Part shown: piece by piece, positions 25,882-37,008 of the stretch
Layout of the letters: each line of letters begins with the position of its first letter
Numbering within the stretch: the stretch's first letter is position 1
NCBI RefSeq assembly: GCF_001190925.1
Contig: NZ_CP011072.1
Span: 3,472,001 to 3,536,000 of the forward strand
From: Azoarcus sp. CIB
GTDB taxonomy: Bacteria > Pseudomonadota > Gammaproteobacteria > Burkholderiales > Rhodocyclaceae
Direction: 5' to 3'
Length of the DNA stretch: 64,000 nt
Notes under the pieces: model-generated
The model's database searches: none
What the model was told of the DNA's origin: nothing
The model's input: only the letters and a program-made list of their open reading frames with translations
Translations under genes and position numbers: made by a program

Positions 25882-26805
25882 TCAGCTTTCGACCTTGCCG
25901 AGCACGAGGTACTCCATCAACGCCTTCTGCACGTGCAGCCGGTTTTCCGCCTCGTCCCACACGACGGACTGCGGGCCATCGATCACCTCGGCAGTGACCT
26001 CCTCGCCGCGGTGTGCCGGCAGGCAGTGCATGAACAGGGCGCCCGGATTGGCCGCTGCCATCATGTCGGCATCGACGCACCAGTCGGCGAAGGCTTTCAT
26101 GCGCGCATCGTTCTCGGCTTCGTACCCCATCGACGTCCATACGTCCGTGGTCACGAGATCGGCACCGCGGCACGCTTCCATCGGGTCGGCGAACAGCTCG
26201 AAGTGCCCGGTGCCGGCAAGGCCGGCACGCGCCGGATCGATCGCGTAGCCCGGCGGCGTCGACACGCGGACCTTGAAGTCGAGGACCTCGGCGGCCTGCA
26301 GCCAGGTGTAGGACATGTTATTGGCATCGCCCACCCAGGCGACGGTCTTGCCCTGGATCGAGCCGCGATGCTCGATCAAGGTGAAGATGTCGGCCAGGAT
26401 CTGGCAGGGGTGGTATTCGTTGGTCAGCCCGTTGATCACGGGCACCCGTGAATTCGCCGCGAAGCGGTCGATGATGTCCTGCTCGAAGGTGCGGATCATC
26501 ACGACGTCGCTCATGCGCGAGATGACCTGCGCCGCGTCTTCGACGGGCTCGCCGCGGCCGAGCTGCGAGTCGCGCGTATTCAGGTAGATCGCCGACCCGC
26601 CGAGCTGCTGCATGCCCGCTTCGAAGGACAGGCGCGTGCGGGTGCTGGCCTTTTCGAAGATCATGACGAGCGTGCGGTCGAACAGCGGGTGATACGGCTC
26701 GTAGCGCTTGAACTTGTCCTTGATCCAGCGCACGCGGCCGAACAGGTAGTCGTATTCCTCGCGCGTGAAATCCCTGAACTGCAGATAGTGCCGCGGCGTG
26801 TTCAT
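25882..26805 (-). CDS. argF: Ornithine carbamoyltransferase
   Basis: Makes citrulline from ornithine and carbamoyl phosphate. The 307-aa product has the carbamoyl-phosphate motif STRTR (54-58), HPCQ (132-135) and the ornithine-loop [11 protein letters not shown] near residue 263. ATG 26805 has AGGAGG about 6 bp upstream. It begins 12 bp after the argD stop, forming argD-argF-argG in transcription order. Confidence 0.96.
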   Translation of the reverse strand: MNTPRHYLQFRDFTREEYDYLFGRVRWIKDKFKRYEPYHPLFDRTLVMIFEKASTRTRLSFEAGMQQLGGSAIYLNTRDSQLGRGEPVEDAAQVISRMSDVVMIRTFEQDIIDRFAANSRVPVINGLTNEYHPCQILADIFTLIEHRGSIQGKTVAWVGDANNMSYTWLQAAEVLDFKVRVSTPPGYAIDPARAGLAGTGHFELFADPMEACRGADLVTTDVWTSMGYEAENDARMKAFADWCVDADMMAAANPGALFMHCLPAHRGEEVTAEVIDGPQSVVWDEAENRLHVQKALMEYLVLGKVES

Positions 26806-26816
26806 CCCGGGCCTCC

Positions 26817-27989
26817 TTATTGCGCGAGGAACTTGCGCACCAGCGGCGCAAGCGCCGACACGAGGGCCCCGGCGTCCTGCTCGGTGAACACGAGCGCGGG
26901 CAGCAGCCGGATGACGCGATCGGCCGTGACGTTGATCAGCAGTCCTGCATCGAGCGCCTGGCGCACGAGGTCGCCGCAGGGGCGATCGAGCTCGATGCCG
27001 ATCATCAGGCCGCGGCCGCGGATGTCCACGACCCCGGCCACGCCGGCCAGCGCTTCGCGCATGCCGTTGCAGATGGCAGCACCGACGCGGACGGCGTTGT
27101 CCCGCAGCGCCTTGTCCTCGATCTCGTCGAGCGTCGCAAGGCCCGCCGCACACGCGAGCGGATTGCCGCCGAAGGTCGAGCCGTGGTTTCCGGGCGCAAA
27201 CAGGCCGGCCGCGCGACCCGCAGTGACACATGCGCCGATCGGCACGCCCGAACCGAGGCCTTTTGCCAAGGTCATGATGTCGGGCTTGACACCCGATTGC
27301 TGGAAACCGAACCAGTGGCCGGTGCGACCGAGGCCGCATTGCACTTCGTCGCAGATCAGCAGCCAGCCACGCTCGTCGCATATCGCGCGCAGCTCGCGCT
27401 GGAAGGTGTCGTCGGCGATGTTGATGCCGCCCTCGCCCTGGACCATCTCGAGCATGACGGCCACGACGTTGTGGTTATGCTCGCCCACCGCGCGAATCGC
27501 GGCGATGTCCTTGTACGGGACGCGCACGAAGCCCGTCACGAGCGGCTCGAAACCCGCCTGAGTCTTTCGATTGCCGGTTGCCGAGAGCGTGGCGAGCGTG
27601 CGGCCATGGAAAGCGTTTTCCATGACGATGATCTCGGGATGGTCGACGTTCTTCTTGTGGCCGTAGAAGCGCGCGAGCTTGATGGCGGCCTCGTTGGCTT
27701 CGCAACCGGAATTGCAGAAGAACACTTCGTCCATGCCGGACAGGGCGGCGATGCGGTCGGCCAGTTCCTCCTGTAGCGGGATGCGGTACAGGTTGGACGT
27801 ATGGAGCACGCTCGCCGCCTGCTCGGAAATGGCGCGCACGAGCCGCGGGTGGTTGTGGCCGAGCGTGGACACGGCAATGCCCGAGAGTGCATCCAGGTAG
27901 CGCTTGCCGGTCTCATCGAAGAGCCAGACGCCCTCGCCATGCGTGAAAGCAACGGGCAATCTGGCGTAGGTGTTCATGAGATGCGACAT
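26817..27989 (-). CDS. argD: Acetylornithine aminotransferase
   Basis: PLP class III aminotransferase, 390 aa, converting N-acetylglutamate semialdehyde to N-acetylornithine; it may also act in lysine synthesis as DapC. Seen: SGIAVSTLGHNHPRLV, FCNSGCEANEAAIKLAR, FHGRTLATLSATGN, ICDEVQCGLGRTG and the PLP-lysine motif LAKGLGSGVPIG. Two possible starts, ATG 27989 and the Met five codons later (MNTYARLP); homologues vary. First gene of the arginine cluster on the minus strand, with a leader hairpin upstream. Confidence 0.95.
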   Translation of the reverse strand: MSHLMNTYARLPVAFTHGEGVWLFDETGKRYLDALSGIAVSTLGHNHPRLVRAISEQAASVLHTSNLYRIPLQEELADRIAALSGMDEVFFCNSGCEANEAAIKLARFYGHKKNVDHPEIIVMENAFHGRTLATLSATGNRKTQAGFEPLVTGFVRVPYKDIAAIRAVGEHNHNVVAVMLEMVQGEGGINIADDTFQRELRAICDERGWLLICDEVQCGLGRTGHWFGFQQSGVKPDIMTLAKGLGSGVPIGACVTAGRAAGLFAPGNHGSTFGGNPLACAAGLATLDEIEDKALRDNAVRVGAAICNGMREALAGVAGVVDIRGRGLMIGIELDRPCGDLVRQALDAGLLINVTADRVIRLLPALVFTEQDAGALVSALAPLVRKFLAQ

Positions 27990-28022
27990 GGGGGACCCCG
28001 TTCAGGATGTAGCAGAAACGCA

Positions 28023-28044
28023 CACGGCGGCACATGCCGCCGTG
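28023..28044 (-). repeat. 10-bp perfect hairpin in the argD leader
   Basis: CACGGCGGCA and its exact complement are separated by 2 bp, 34-55 bp before the argD start. The rest of the 362-bp divergent gap (27990-28351) between argD and the DUF3579 gene shows no gene and no clear sigma-70 promoter pair. The hairpin may be a protein-binding palindrome or a leader structure affecting argD translation. Confidence 0.5.
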
Positions 28045-28351
28045 AAAAGATTGAAGGCTGATGTTAAGCCAAAACCGCAGGCGTTGTATAGGTTCTGGAG
28101 CGACAGACGCGGGCGCTGACGACCATCCGCCCTCGTGTCGGGTGAGCGCGAAGCGGGACTGGCGGCGAGCCTGTCCGGGTATCGATCTGCGGCTCGCGGC
28201 AGCATCCGCATTCCGGGATCATCTGTCGCATCGCGGGATAAAGCAGCGGGTTTTCTGCTAAAATCCGCCCCGTCTTTCGCGGTGCCAGCAGTTCCGGCCG
28301 CAGCCGGCGCACCATTCCCCGGAAATTCCCGCAGCCGCCGAGTCTCGCCCT

Positions 28352-28648
28352 ATGAGCCAATCGATCGAAAGCTTCGTCATCATTGGAGTCACGCGCGAAG
28401 GGAAGACCTTCCGCCCAAGCGACTGGGCCGATCGGCTGTGCGGGATCATGTCGGCCTTCGGCGCCGACAACCGGATGATGTACTCGCCCCATGTGCGCCC
28501 AGGATGCACACTCAAGGGCCACAAGGCCGTGCTGGTGGATGCCCGGCTGTACGACATCGAACCGCTCGCCTACAAGTTCCTGATCAACTTTGCGAAAGAC
28601 AACGACCTGGTCATGGACAACATCGACGACGAGCACATGAAGATCTGA
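28352..28648 (+). CDS. DUF3579 family protein
   Basis: A 98-aa soluble protein matching DUF3579, a family found mainly in Betaproteobacteria. The conserved stretches are FVIIGVTREGKTFRPSDWAD near the start, then LCGIMSAFG and YSPHVRPGC in the middle, and NFAKDNDLVMDNIDD near the end. It is often near arginine or citrulline genes in this group, as here beside argD. The function is unknown. Confidence 0.82.
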   Translation: MSQSIESFVIIGVTREGKTFRPSDWADRLCGIMSAFGADNRMMYSPHVRPGCTLKGHKAVLVDARLYDIEPLAYKFLINFAKDNDLVMDNIDDEHMKI

Positions 28649-28691
28649 AGAAGGCGCGCGACTGCAAGCGCGCAACGAATGAAGCGGAAAT

Positions 28692-28721
28692 AAAAAACGG
28701 CGACCTCGGTCGCCGTTTTCT
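28692..28721. terminator. Bidirectional intrinsic terminator between DUF3579 gene and rpsT
   Basis: ACGGCGACC and its complement GGTCGCCGT form a tight hairpin (28697-28716) with a run of A on one side and TTTTCTTT on the other. It can end both the plus-strand DUF3579 transcript and the minus-strand rpsT transcript. Confidence 0.85.
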
Positions 28722-28741
28722 TTATCGCAAGAACGCGAGGA

Positions 28742-29008
28742 TCAGACTGCCATCGCCTTGATCGCTGCGGACAGGCGGCTCTTGTGGCGAGCGGCCTTGT
28801 TCTTGTGAATGATCTTCTTGTCGGCGATGCTGTCGATGGTGCTCGTCGAGGTGCGGAACACCGCTTGAGCAGCAGCCTTGTCGCCACCGACGACGGCCTT
28901 TTGCACAGCCTTGATCGCGGTACGCAGACGAGAACGGAGGCTGCCATTGTGAGCGCGGGCCACGACCGCCTGACGGGCGCGCTTGCGGGCTTGTGCCGAG
29001 TTGGCCAT
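28742..29008 (-). CDS. rpsT: 30S ribosomal protein S20
   Basis: An 88-aa highly basic protein binding the 5' domain of 16S rRNA. The N-terminal [15 protein letters not shown] and the C-terminal [19 protein letters not shown] are typical of S20, and length is normal. It is convergent with the DUF3579 gene across a shared terminator and divergent from murJ, the standard arrangement. Confidence 0.97.
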   Translation of the reverse strand: MANSAQARKRARQAVVARAHNGSLRSRLRTAIKAVQKAVVGGDKAAAQAVFRTSTSTIDSIADKKIIHKNKAARHKSRLSAAIKAMAV

Positions 29009-29131
29009 ATCTATGTTCTTCCGTTGAGTGGTTCTTGAAAACGCGCGAGTTTAACCATTCGATCGGCTGGGCGCAAGTGCACCGGCGGGCAACAGCGGCT
29101 ATCATCGCGTCTTTTGCCACGGCAGCCACCG

Positions 29132-30667
29132 ATGAACCTGTTGCGCGCCCTTGCCACCGTCAGCAGCATGACCTTGCTGTCGCGGATCCTCGGCTTCGTC
29201 CGGGATTTCGTGATTGCGCGCACCTTCGGCGCCGGCATGGCGACCGACGCCTTTTTCGTCGCGTTCCGGCTGCCCAACCTGCTGCGACGCATGTTCGCGG
29301 AGGGGGCATTCTCGCAGGCCTTCGTGCCCATTCTCGCCGAATACAAGAACCGCCAGGGCCCCGAGGAGACGCACCAACTGGTCAGCCGCGTGGCCACCGC
29401 CCTCGCGCTGGCCGTGACGGCAGTGGCTGCGATCGGCATCGTCGCCGCGCCGCTGATCATCTGGGTGTCCGCGCCGGGTTTCGCGGATGAGCCCGACAAG
29501 TTCGCGCTGACGGTCGAACTGACCCGCATCACCTTCCCCTACATCCTGTTCATGGCGCTGGTGGCGCTCGCCGGCGGCGTGCTGAACTCCTGGAGCCGCT
29601 TTGCCATTCCCGCGTTCACGCCCGTCTTGCTGAACCTCTCCTTCATCGGCATGGCGCTGTTTGCCGCCCCGTGGTTCGACCCGCCGGTCCTCGCGCTGGC
29701 CTGGGCGGTGTTCATCGGCGGCATCCTGCAACTGGCGCTGCAACTGCGCCCGCTCGCGCGCATCGGTCTCCTGCCGCGCTTCGACCTCAACCTGTCCGAC
29801 CCGGGAGTGCGCCGCATCGGCAAGTTGATGCTACCGGCAATGCTGGGCGTGTCGGTGAGCCAGGTGTCGCTGATCATCAACACCATCTTCGCGTCCTTCC
29901 TCGAAAGCGGCAGCGTGTCGTGGCTGTATTACGCCGATCGCCTGATGGAGTTTCCGGCGGGCCTGCTCGGCGCGGCACTGGGGACGATCCTGCTGCCCAG
30001 TCTGTCGAAACTGCACGCGGACGAGCAGCCGGATGCCTTCTCGTCGCTGCTCGACTGGGGACTGCGCCTGACGCTGATGCTCACGCTGCCGGCCGCGCTG
30101 GCGCTGGCGCTGCTGGCCGTGCCACTGCTGTCGACGCTGTTCCAGCACGGCGCCTTCACGGCAACGGACGTGCAGCAGACGCGCCTTGCGCTGGTCGCCT
30201 ACAGCGTGGGGCTGAGCGGCCTGATCCTGGTGAAGATCCTCGCGCCCGGTTTCTATGCCCGCCAGGACATCCGCACGCCGGTGAAGATCGCGCTGATCAC
30301 GCTGGCCGCGACGCAATTGATGAACCTTGCGTTCATCGTGCCGCTCAAGCATGCGGGCCTCGCGCTGTCGATCGGGCTCGCCTCGCTGCTGAACGCGGCG
30401 CTGCTGTACCGGGGATTGCGCCGCCGCGGAGTCTATCGGCCGCAGCCGCGCTGGGGGATTTTCACGCTGCGCCTGCTGGTCGCGCTGGCAGTCCTGGGGG
30501 TCGTGCTGTGGTTCGGCATGGGCGACGAGACGTGGTGGTACGCGCAGCATGCGACGACGCGCGTACTGCACCTGTCTGCGGTCGTGCTGGGGGGTATTGC
30601 GGCGTACTTCGTGACGCTGTTCGCGCTGGGGATCCGCCTGCGGGACTTCCGCCGGCGCGCGGCCTGA
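29132..30667 (+). CDS. murJ: Lipid II flippase MurJ
   Basis: Inner-membrane MOP-superfamily transporter that moves lipid II to the periplasmic face for peptidoglycan synthesis. The 511-aa product has about 14 membrane helices and the conserved N-terminal [36 protein letters not shown] region (R and D residues essential in known MurJ). The Met at 29132 is favoured; a start six codons upstream is open, and neither has a strong Shine-Dalgarno. Divergent from rpsT. Confidence 0.95.
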   Translation: MNLLRALATVSSMTLLSRILGFVRDFVIARTFGAGMATDAFFVAFRLPNLLRRMFAEGAFSQAFVPILAEYKNRQGPEETHQLVSRVATALALAVTAVAAIGIVAAPLIIWVSAPGFADEPDKFALTVELTRITFPYILFMALVALAGGVLNSWSRFAIPAFTPVLLNLSFIGMALFAAPWFDPPVLALAWAVFIGGILQLALQLRPLARIGLLPRFDLNLSDPGVRRIGKLMLPAMLGVSVSQVSLIINTIFASFLESGSVSWLYYADRLMEFPAGLLGAALGTILLPSLSKLHADEQPDAFSSLLDWGLRLTLMLTLPAALALALLAVPLLSTLFQHGAFTATDVQQTRLALVAYSVGLSGLILVKILAPGFYARQDIRTPVKIALITLAATQLMNLAFIVPLKHAGLALSIGLASLLNAALLYRGLRRRGVYRPQPRWGIFTLRLLVALAVLGVVLWFGMGDETWWYAQHATTRVLHLSAVVLGGIAAYFVTLFALGIRLRDFRRRAA

Positions 30668-30774
30668 CAGCCGCGCGGGCGCCCTACGTCGCGGTCGCGG
30701 CGCCACGGACACCGTCGGGGGCACTACAATGAAGCGATTGTTTCTCCCGATCGACATGGAAGGAGCTCCCTGGC

Positions 30775-31404
30775 ATGAAACTCAGCAGCCAAAACTTCGC
30801 CGACGGTGCGCGCATCCCCGGCGAATTCTCGTTCTGCATTCCTGCCACCGAGGGGCACGTGCGCCTGGGTGGCAATCGCAATCCGCATCTGGCCTGGAGC
30901 GGCGTGCCGGCGGGAACGCGGTCCTTCGTACTGATCTGCCACGACCCTGACGTGCCGAGCAAGGGCGACGACGTCAACCAGGAAGGTCGCGCCGTGCCGG
31001 CGAGCCTGCCACGCGTGGACTTCTTCCACTGGATCGTCATCGACCTGCCGGCGGACCTGCGGGAAATTGCGGCCGGCAGTTTTTCGGATGGCGTGACGCC
31101 GGGCGGGAAGAGCGGACCGGAGGGGCCGCTCGGCTCGCGTCAGGGCATCAACGATTACACGGCGTGGTTTGCCGGGGACGAAACGATGCGCGGGAACTAC
31201 CACGGCTACGACGGCCCCTGCCCGCCGTGGAACGACGAACTCGTGCACCACTACGTGTTCACGCTGTACGCGCTGAACAAGGAATGCTGCAGCCTCGACG
31301 GCCAGTTCGGCGGGGCCCAGGTGCGCAACGCGATCGCCGGCCACGTGCTTGCCGAAGCGAAGCTCGCCGGCACCTACACGCTGAATCCGTCGCTACTCGG
31401 TTGA
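30775..31404 (+). CDS. YbhB/YbcL (PEBP-like) family protein
   Basis: A 209-aa phosphatidylethanolamine-binding-protein-fold protein, somewhat longer than the common 150-180 aa. It shows the family core: HLAWSGVPAGTRSFVLICHDPDVP, FFHWIVIDLPA, GYDGPCPPWNDELVHHYVFTLYAL. No signal peptide, so cytoplasmic. The biological role of bacterial PEBPs is not settled; the Raf-inhibitor name comes from eukaryotic homologues. GGAAGGAG precedes ATG 30775 by about 10 bp. Confidence 0.88.
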   Translation: MKLSSQNFADGARIPGEFSFCIPATEGHVRLGGNRNPHLAWSGVPAGTRSFVLICHDPDVPSKGDDVNQEGRAVPASLPRVDFFHWIVIDLPADLREIAAGSFSDGVTPGGKSGPEGPLGSRQGINDYTAWFAGDETMRGNYHGYDGPCPPWNDELVHHYVFTLYALNKECCSLDGQFGGAQVRNAIAGHVLAEAKLAGTYTLNPSLLG

Positions 31405-31423
31405 AGCGGCGCAAGGGGGCGAA

Positions 31424-33178
31424 TCAGTATCCGGCCGCCGTCCCTTCGCGCCGCGGGTCGGCGACGCCGCTCCAGACGGCACCCTCGCGGACGATCACAC
31501 CAGCGCCGCTGGGGAGTTCCCGCATCACCGGCTCGTGTCCGAACGCTGTCAGCCGCGCAGCGAGCGCGCGACCGTCCGCGCTGTCCTCCACTTCCGTCGG
31601 ACCGTTGCGACTGCCGACATGCGGCCGGATGAGCAGCCGGTCCGGGGGCAATTTCCAGTCGATCAGACCGACGAGGCTCTCGGCAACGTAGTTGATAATC
31701 TGGCTGCCGCCGGGCGATCCGGCGACCGCAAAGAGGCGTCCCGTCCTATCGAAGACCAGGGTGGGCGCCATCGAGCTGCGCGGTCGCTTGCCGGGACCGA
31801 CCCGGTTCGGGTGCGCGCCGCGTTCGTCGCCCGGCGTGAACGAAAAATCAGTGAGTTGGTTGTTGAGCAGGAATCCCCGCACCAAGCGACGGCTGCCGAA
31901 CGCGTCCTCGATCGATGCCGTCAGCGATACCGCGTTGCCGTAGGCATCGACGATCGAAAGATGCGTCGTCGCCGGTAATTCGGCGCTGCGCCAAGTGATC
32001 GCCTGCGCGGCAGGGGTCGGCATGCCCGGGGCCGCGCGGCCGATACTGCCCGACAGCCGAATCTGCTCTGCGCGCCGCCCGAGGTAATCCCGATCGAGCA
32101 GGCGCTCCGGCCTCACCATCATCGCATCGGGGTCGCCGTACCACGCATCGCGATCGGCGAATGCGAGCCGCCCGGCCTCACTGAAGAGATGCGCCGCGAA
32201 GGCGGAATCAGAGGGGATGTCGGCGAGCCGGAAACGTTCGAGGAGGCCGAGCATCGCAAGCACCGTAGCTCCACCCGAGCTAGGGGGCGGCATTCCGCAC
32301 ACGCGGTGAGCACGGTAGGACGCGCACAGTGGCGTACGCTCGATCGCACGGTAAGCGGCGAGATCGTCGAGCGAGAGCTTGCCCGGGTTCGGCGACGCAT
32401 TCGCCGCAGCAACGATGTCGCGTGCGATAGCGCCGCGGTAGAACGCATCGACGCCCTCCTCCGCGACTTGCTGCAAGATGGCCGCGAGTTCAGGATTGTG
32501 CAAGGTCGTGCCGACGGCGAGCGGGCCGACGGCCGCATTGAAAAAGAGCGCCCGCGATGCCGGATCCTGAGCGAGGTAGCGATCCCGCACCATCAGCCCG
32601 TGGAGCAGCGGCGAGACCGGGAAACCCTCCCCGGCGAGCCGGATCGCCGGGGCGAAAAGCGTGGCCCATTTCAGCTTGCCATGGCGCGCGTGCACCTGCT
32701 CGAAGAGGCGCAGCAGTCCTGGCACCCCGACCGAGCGCCCGCCTACGACAGCGTCGTAGAACGCCATCTTCTCGCCATCCGACTTCAGGAACAGCCGCTC
32801 ATCGACAGCCATCGGCGCCGTTTCGCGGCCATCCCATGCGGCGACTCGTGCGGTGCGTGCATCGAAATGCAGCAGGAAGCCCCCGCCGCCGATGCCGGAA
32901 AACTGCGGCTCGACGACGTTGAGGACGAGCGCGGCGGCGATCGCGGCATCAACGGCGGCCCCGCCCTGGCGCAGGATCGCGATTGCGGCATCGGTCGCGT
33001 GGCGGTTCGCGGTGACGGCGACGGCGTGAGGCGCCTGGACGGCCGGTTTCGGATCGAATCCGAAGGCGGATCCGGTGATGGCCGGCGTATGTGCGGCAGC
33101 GGGGAGCGGCGCGACATTGGCGATCACGCAGACCAACAGACAGACAGACACTCGAAGCATGGTGGTCTTCATCGACAC
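31424..33178 (-). CDS. ggt: Periplasmic gamma-glutamyltransferase
   Basis: Ntn hydrolase that removes the gamma-glutamyl group from glutathione and related peptides. The 584-aa proenzyme has a signal peptide (cut near PLPAAA, about residue 29). The autocleavage/nucleophile site is T404 in PATTHLSIVDAYGNAVSLT, which becomes the small-subunit N-terminus. PPPSSGGAT and AGSPGGSQIINYV line the active site and GVADPRREGTAAGY ends the protein. It starts 36 bp after the phytochelatin-synthase-like gene, suggesting joint action on exported glutathione conjugates. Confidence 0.94.
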   Translation of the reverse strand: MSMKTTMLRVSVCLLVCVIANVAPLPAAAHTPAITGSAFGFDPKPAVQAPHAVAVTANRHATDAAIAILRQGGAAVDAAIAAALVLNVVEPQFSGIGGGGFLLHFDARTARVAAWDGRETAPMAVDERLFLKSDGEKMAFYDAVVGGRSVGVPGLLRLFEQVHARHGKLKWATLFAPAIRLAGEGFPVSPLLHGLMVRDRYLAQDPASRALFFNAAVGPLAVGTTLHNPELAAILQQVAEEGVDAFYRGAIARDIVAAANASPNPGKLSLDDLAAYRAIERTPLCASYRAHRVCGMPPPSSGGATVLAMLGLLERFRLADIPSDSAFAAHLFSEAGRLAFADRDAWYGDPDAMMVRPERLLDRDYLGRRAEQIRLSGSIGRAAPGMPTPAAQAITWRSAELPATTHLSIVDAYGNAVSLTASIEDAFGSRRLVRGFLLNNQLTDFSFTPGDERGAHPNRVGPGKRPRSSMAPTLVFDRTGRLFAVAGSPGGSQIINYVAESLVGLIDWKLPPDRLLIRPHVGSRNGPTEVEDSADGRALAARLTAFGHEPVMRELPSGAGVIVREGAVWSGVADPRREGTAAGY

Positions 33179-33214
33179 CTCCTCGGCGCCCCGGCCCGGC
33201 CGGATTGGAATCCC

Positions 33215-33946
33215 TCAGTCGCCCGGCGCCACGAGAACGTAACCCCTCGTCCGGTTCCCGTTGTCGGAATCCGGCGTGTTCATAGCCGAGTATAGGTCGG
33301 CAGCCTTGACCCACACGGGAGGATATTTGTAGCGGGAAACGTCAAGGATCAGGAACCGGTCGGTGTCCGCATCGTAGGCCGCGAGGGGCGAGATGTGCCC
33401 GCCGCTCTCCTGGCCGATCGTTCGACGAAAGTAATTGACGATCACGTACCGGCCCGGCGTACCGAGATAACGGACCGCGAGCGTACGAAAATCGTCGAGG
33501 CCGCCGTCGATGGCGTGGCGAACCTCGGTCTTGACGCCATACGTTCCGAGGAGCCCCCCGATCTGGTCGAGGGTCATCCCGATCTTCGCCAGGACCTCGC
33601 GCGGCAGGACGGCCTCGGTGCGCTCGTTGAAGAAATTCTCCTGATCGAAGGCCGTGAAGGGCTCGATACCCGCCGCGGTCGGAGCGGGCACGTCGAGGGC
33701 GTTGAGCACCATCACGATAGTCGCGACGCCGCAGTAGGTCTGCGTCCTCTGCGACACGAACTGCATGCTTAGCGGCCAGTACGCCTGCCTCGCCTCGCTG
33801 TCGACCAGGAGGCGGGCGCCTTGTTCGCTGCCGAGGCTGACGAGGTTCGCCGCCAGCGGCAGCGTCCGGCCGACGGCGCCGAAGGGGATCGCCAGGCCAA
33901 CAACGAGCAGGAGAGTCTTGAGCGACGTGAGCTTCATCTTCGGCAT
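33215..33946 (-). CDS. Exported phytochelatin-synthase-like cysteine peptidase
   Basis: A 243-aa protein with a signal peptide (about residues 1-27) followed by a phytochelatin synthase fold. The papain-like triad is complete: Cys72 in SQRTQTYCGVAT (Gln66 as oxyanion helper), His184 in ESGGHISPLAAYD, and Asp202 in FLILDVSRYKYPPVW. Spacing matches characterised cyanobacterial PCS-like enzymes, which mainly remove glycine from glutathione to give gamma-Glu-Cys. Bacterial forms lack the C-terminal sensor domain of plant PCS, as here. ATG 33946 is 8 bp from GGAGG; the ATG at 33952 is too close. Forms an operon with ggt. Confidence 0.88.
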   Translation of the reverse strand: MPKMKLTSLKTLLLVVGLAIPFGAVGRTLPLAANLVSLGSEQGARLLVDSEARQAYWPLSMQFVSQRTQTYCGVATIVMVLNALDVPAPTAAGIEPFTAFDQENFFNERTEAVLPREVLAKIGMTLDQIGGLLGTYGVKTEVRHAIDGGLDDFRTLAVRYLGTPGRYVIVNYFRRTIGQESGGHISPLAAYDADTDRFLILDVSRYKYPPVWVKAADLYSAMNTPDSDNGNRTRGYVLVAPGD

Positions 33947-33973
33947 GATCATGTCCTCCTGGGCAAGTGATAA

Positions 33974-35230
33974 TCAGGGACGGTAAGGCTCCAGCCGGCG
34001 CGGAATGGCCGAGATCGCAAAGCGCCGATAATCCGGCAAGCCGCCCGCAAAGGCCGGAAAGACTTCCCCCTCGATCAGGGGACGCAGGTAGCGCCGCCCC
34101 GCGTCGGTGACGTGGAGCCCGTCAGCACGGATGAAATGGGCGGGAACCCGGCGTTCGAGGTTGGCGATTGCGGCCACGTCCCGGAACACGATCTCCCAGC
34201 GATAGGGGTCGTCTGACAGGCGCCGGATCGCCGGCATGGCGCAATCGCGCCCGGCGAGGGCGGCTTCGACGGCGGCGCGCCCGACGGCACGCGCCTGGGC
34301 CTGGTCGACGGCGGAAACGAGGTGCCCCGCGGCGCGCTGCAGGTAATCGGGGATAGCCCAGTGGTGCTTGTGACCGAGACGCGCGTGGATCAGCCGCGCA
34401 ATGCACTGGCCGGCGCCACCGAGCTGCACATGCCCCTTGCGGTCGTGGTCCTGTTCCATCACAAGCGTGCCGTCGGCACGACGGATCCCCTCCGACACGG
34501 TGACGGCGCAGTAGCCGAGGCGCCTTACGGTGGCGTCGACGACGGCAAGAAACGCGTCTTCGTCGAACGGCACTTCCGGCATCAGGATGATGTGCGGCGG
34601 TTCGTCCGCCGTGCGCGCGGCGAGCGCGGTTGCGGCGGCGATCCAGCCGGCGTTGCGCCCCATCACCTCGAGCACGAAGACGCGCCCGGTGCTGCTCGCC
34701 ATCGATGCGATGTCGATGCCGGCTTCCAGCATCGACACCGCCGCATATTTGGCGGCCGAGCCGAAACCGGGCGAGGAGTCGGTGCCTTCGAGGTCGTTGT
34801 CGACCGTCTTGGGCACGCCCACGCACACCAGTGGATAGCCCCGCGCGCGGGCCGCGGCAGAGATCTTGGCGACGGTGTCCATCGATCCGTTTCCGCCGTT
34901 ATAGAGGAATTGGCCGATGCCGTGGGCGGCGAAGACCGCGAACAGGCGGTCGTACTGGGCCGGGTTCCGGTCGGGCGGGTCGAGGTCGAAGCGGCACGAG
35001 CCGAAAGCCCCGCCCGGCATGTGCGCAAGCGCTTCGAGATCGTCGGAGCTGAGCGCGGCCGTGTCGATCAGATCCTCGTTGAGGGCACCGAGAATGCCGT
35101 GGCGCGCAGCGAACACCGTCCCGATGGCGTCGTCGCGTTCGCGGGCCGCCGCGATGACCGCCGCCGCCGAGGCGTTGATGACCGCGGTGACACCCCCCGA
35201 TTGCGCATAGAGTAGATTGGTCCTGGCCAT
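33974..35230 (-). CDS. 6-phosphofructokinase, PFK-A superfamily (donor ATP or PPi uncertain)
   Basis: Phosphorylates fructose-6-phosphate in glycolysis. The 418-aa product aligns with the clade III/PPi-type PFKs: SGGVTAVINAS, YNGGNGSMDT (110-119), VPKTVDNDLEGTD (139-151), VMGRNAGWIAA and the HLVSAVDQAQ region. In PPi-dependent enzymes the residue after the GG(D/N) pair is Asp; here it is Gly115, as in ATP enzymes, while Lys141 is the residue found in PPi enzymes and in some ATP-PFKs. The phosphate donor therefore cannot be decided from motifs. Adjacent to adk (85 bp gap). Confidence 0.9.
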   Translation of the reverse strand: MARTNLLYAQSGGVTAVINASAAAVIAAARERDDAIGTVFAARHGILGALNEDLIDTAALSSDDLEALAHMPGGAFGSCRFDLDPPDRNPAQYDRLFAVFAAHGIGQFLYNGGNGSMDTVAKISAAARARGYPLVCVGVPKTVDNDLEGTDSSPGFGSAAKYAAVSMLEAGIDIASMASSTGRVFVLEVMGRNAGWIAAATALAARTADEPPHIILMPEVPFDEDAFLAVVDATVRRLGYCAVTVSEGIRRADGTLVMEQDHDRKGHVQLGGAGQCIARLIHARLGHKHHWAIPDYLQRAAGHLVSAVDQAQARAVGRAAVEAALAGRDCAMPAIRRLSDDPYRWEIVFRDVAAIANLERRVPAHFIRADGLHVTDAGRRYLRPLIEGEVFPAFAGGLPDYRRFAISAIPRRLEPYRP

Positions 35231-35315
35231 CGCGCTCTCGTGTGATGCAAAAGAAAACGCGGCGAGGAACGGGATGGCTCCCGCCGCTCGCCGCGTATGT
35301 ACCGGAGAGGTCCGC

Positions 35316-36814
<1,499 letters not shown>

Positions 36815-36816
36815 GC

Positions 36817-37008
36817 TCAGCGGCGCAGCGCGTCGACTTCTTCGGCGGGAAGCTGGCGCGCCTCTTCCTCGAGCATCACCGGAATGCCGTCGCGGATCGG
36901 GAACGCGAGACGGTCGGCCTTGCAAACGAGCTCCTGCTTGTCCTTGACGAAGTCGAGGGGGCCCTTGCAGACGGGGCACACGAGGATTTCAAGCAGTCTG
37001 GCGTCCAT
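36817..37008 (-). CDS. ycaR: Trm112/YcaR family small zinc-binding-like protein
   Basis: A 63-aa protein of the Trm112 fold: [14 protein letters not shown] at the start and [21 protein letters not shown]. Three cysteines (CPVC and VCK) are seen. In eukaryotes and archaea Trm112 activates methyltransferases; the bacterial role is unclear, but the gene is conserved between lpxK and kdsB. Its 5' end overlaps the lpxK 3' end by 20 bp. Confidence 0.9.
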   Translation of the reverse strand: MDARLLEILVCPVCKGPLDFVKDKQELVCKADRLAFPIRDGIPVMLEEEARQLPAEEVDALRR

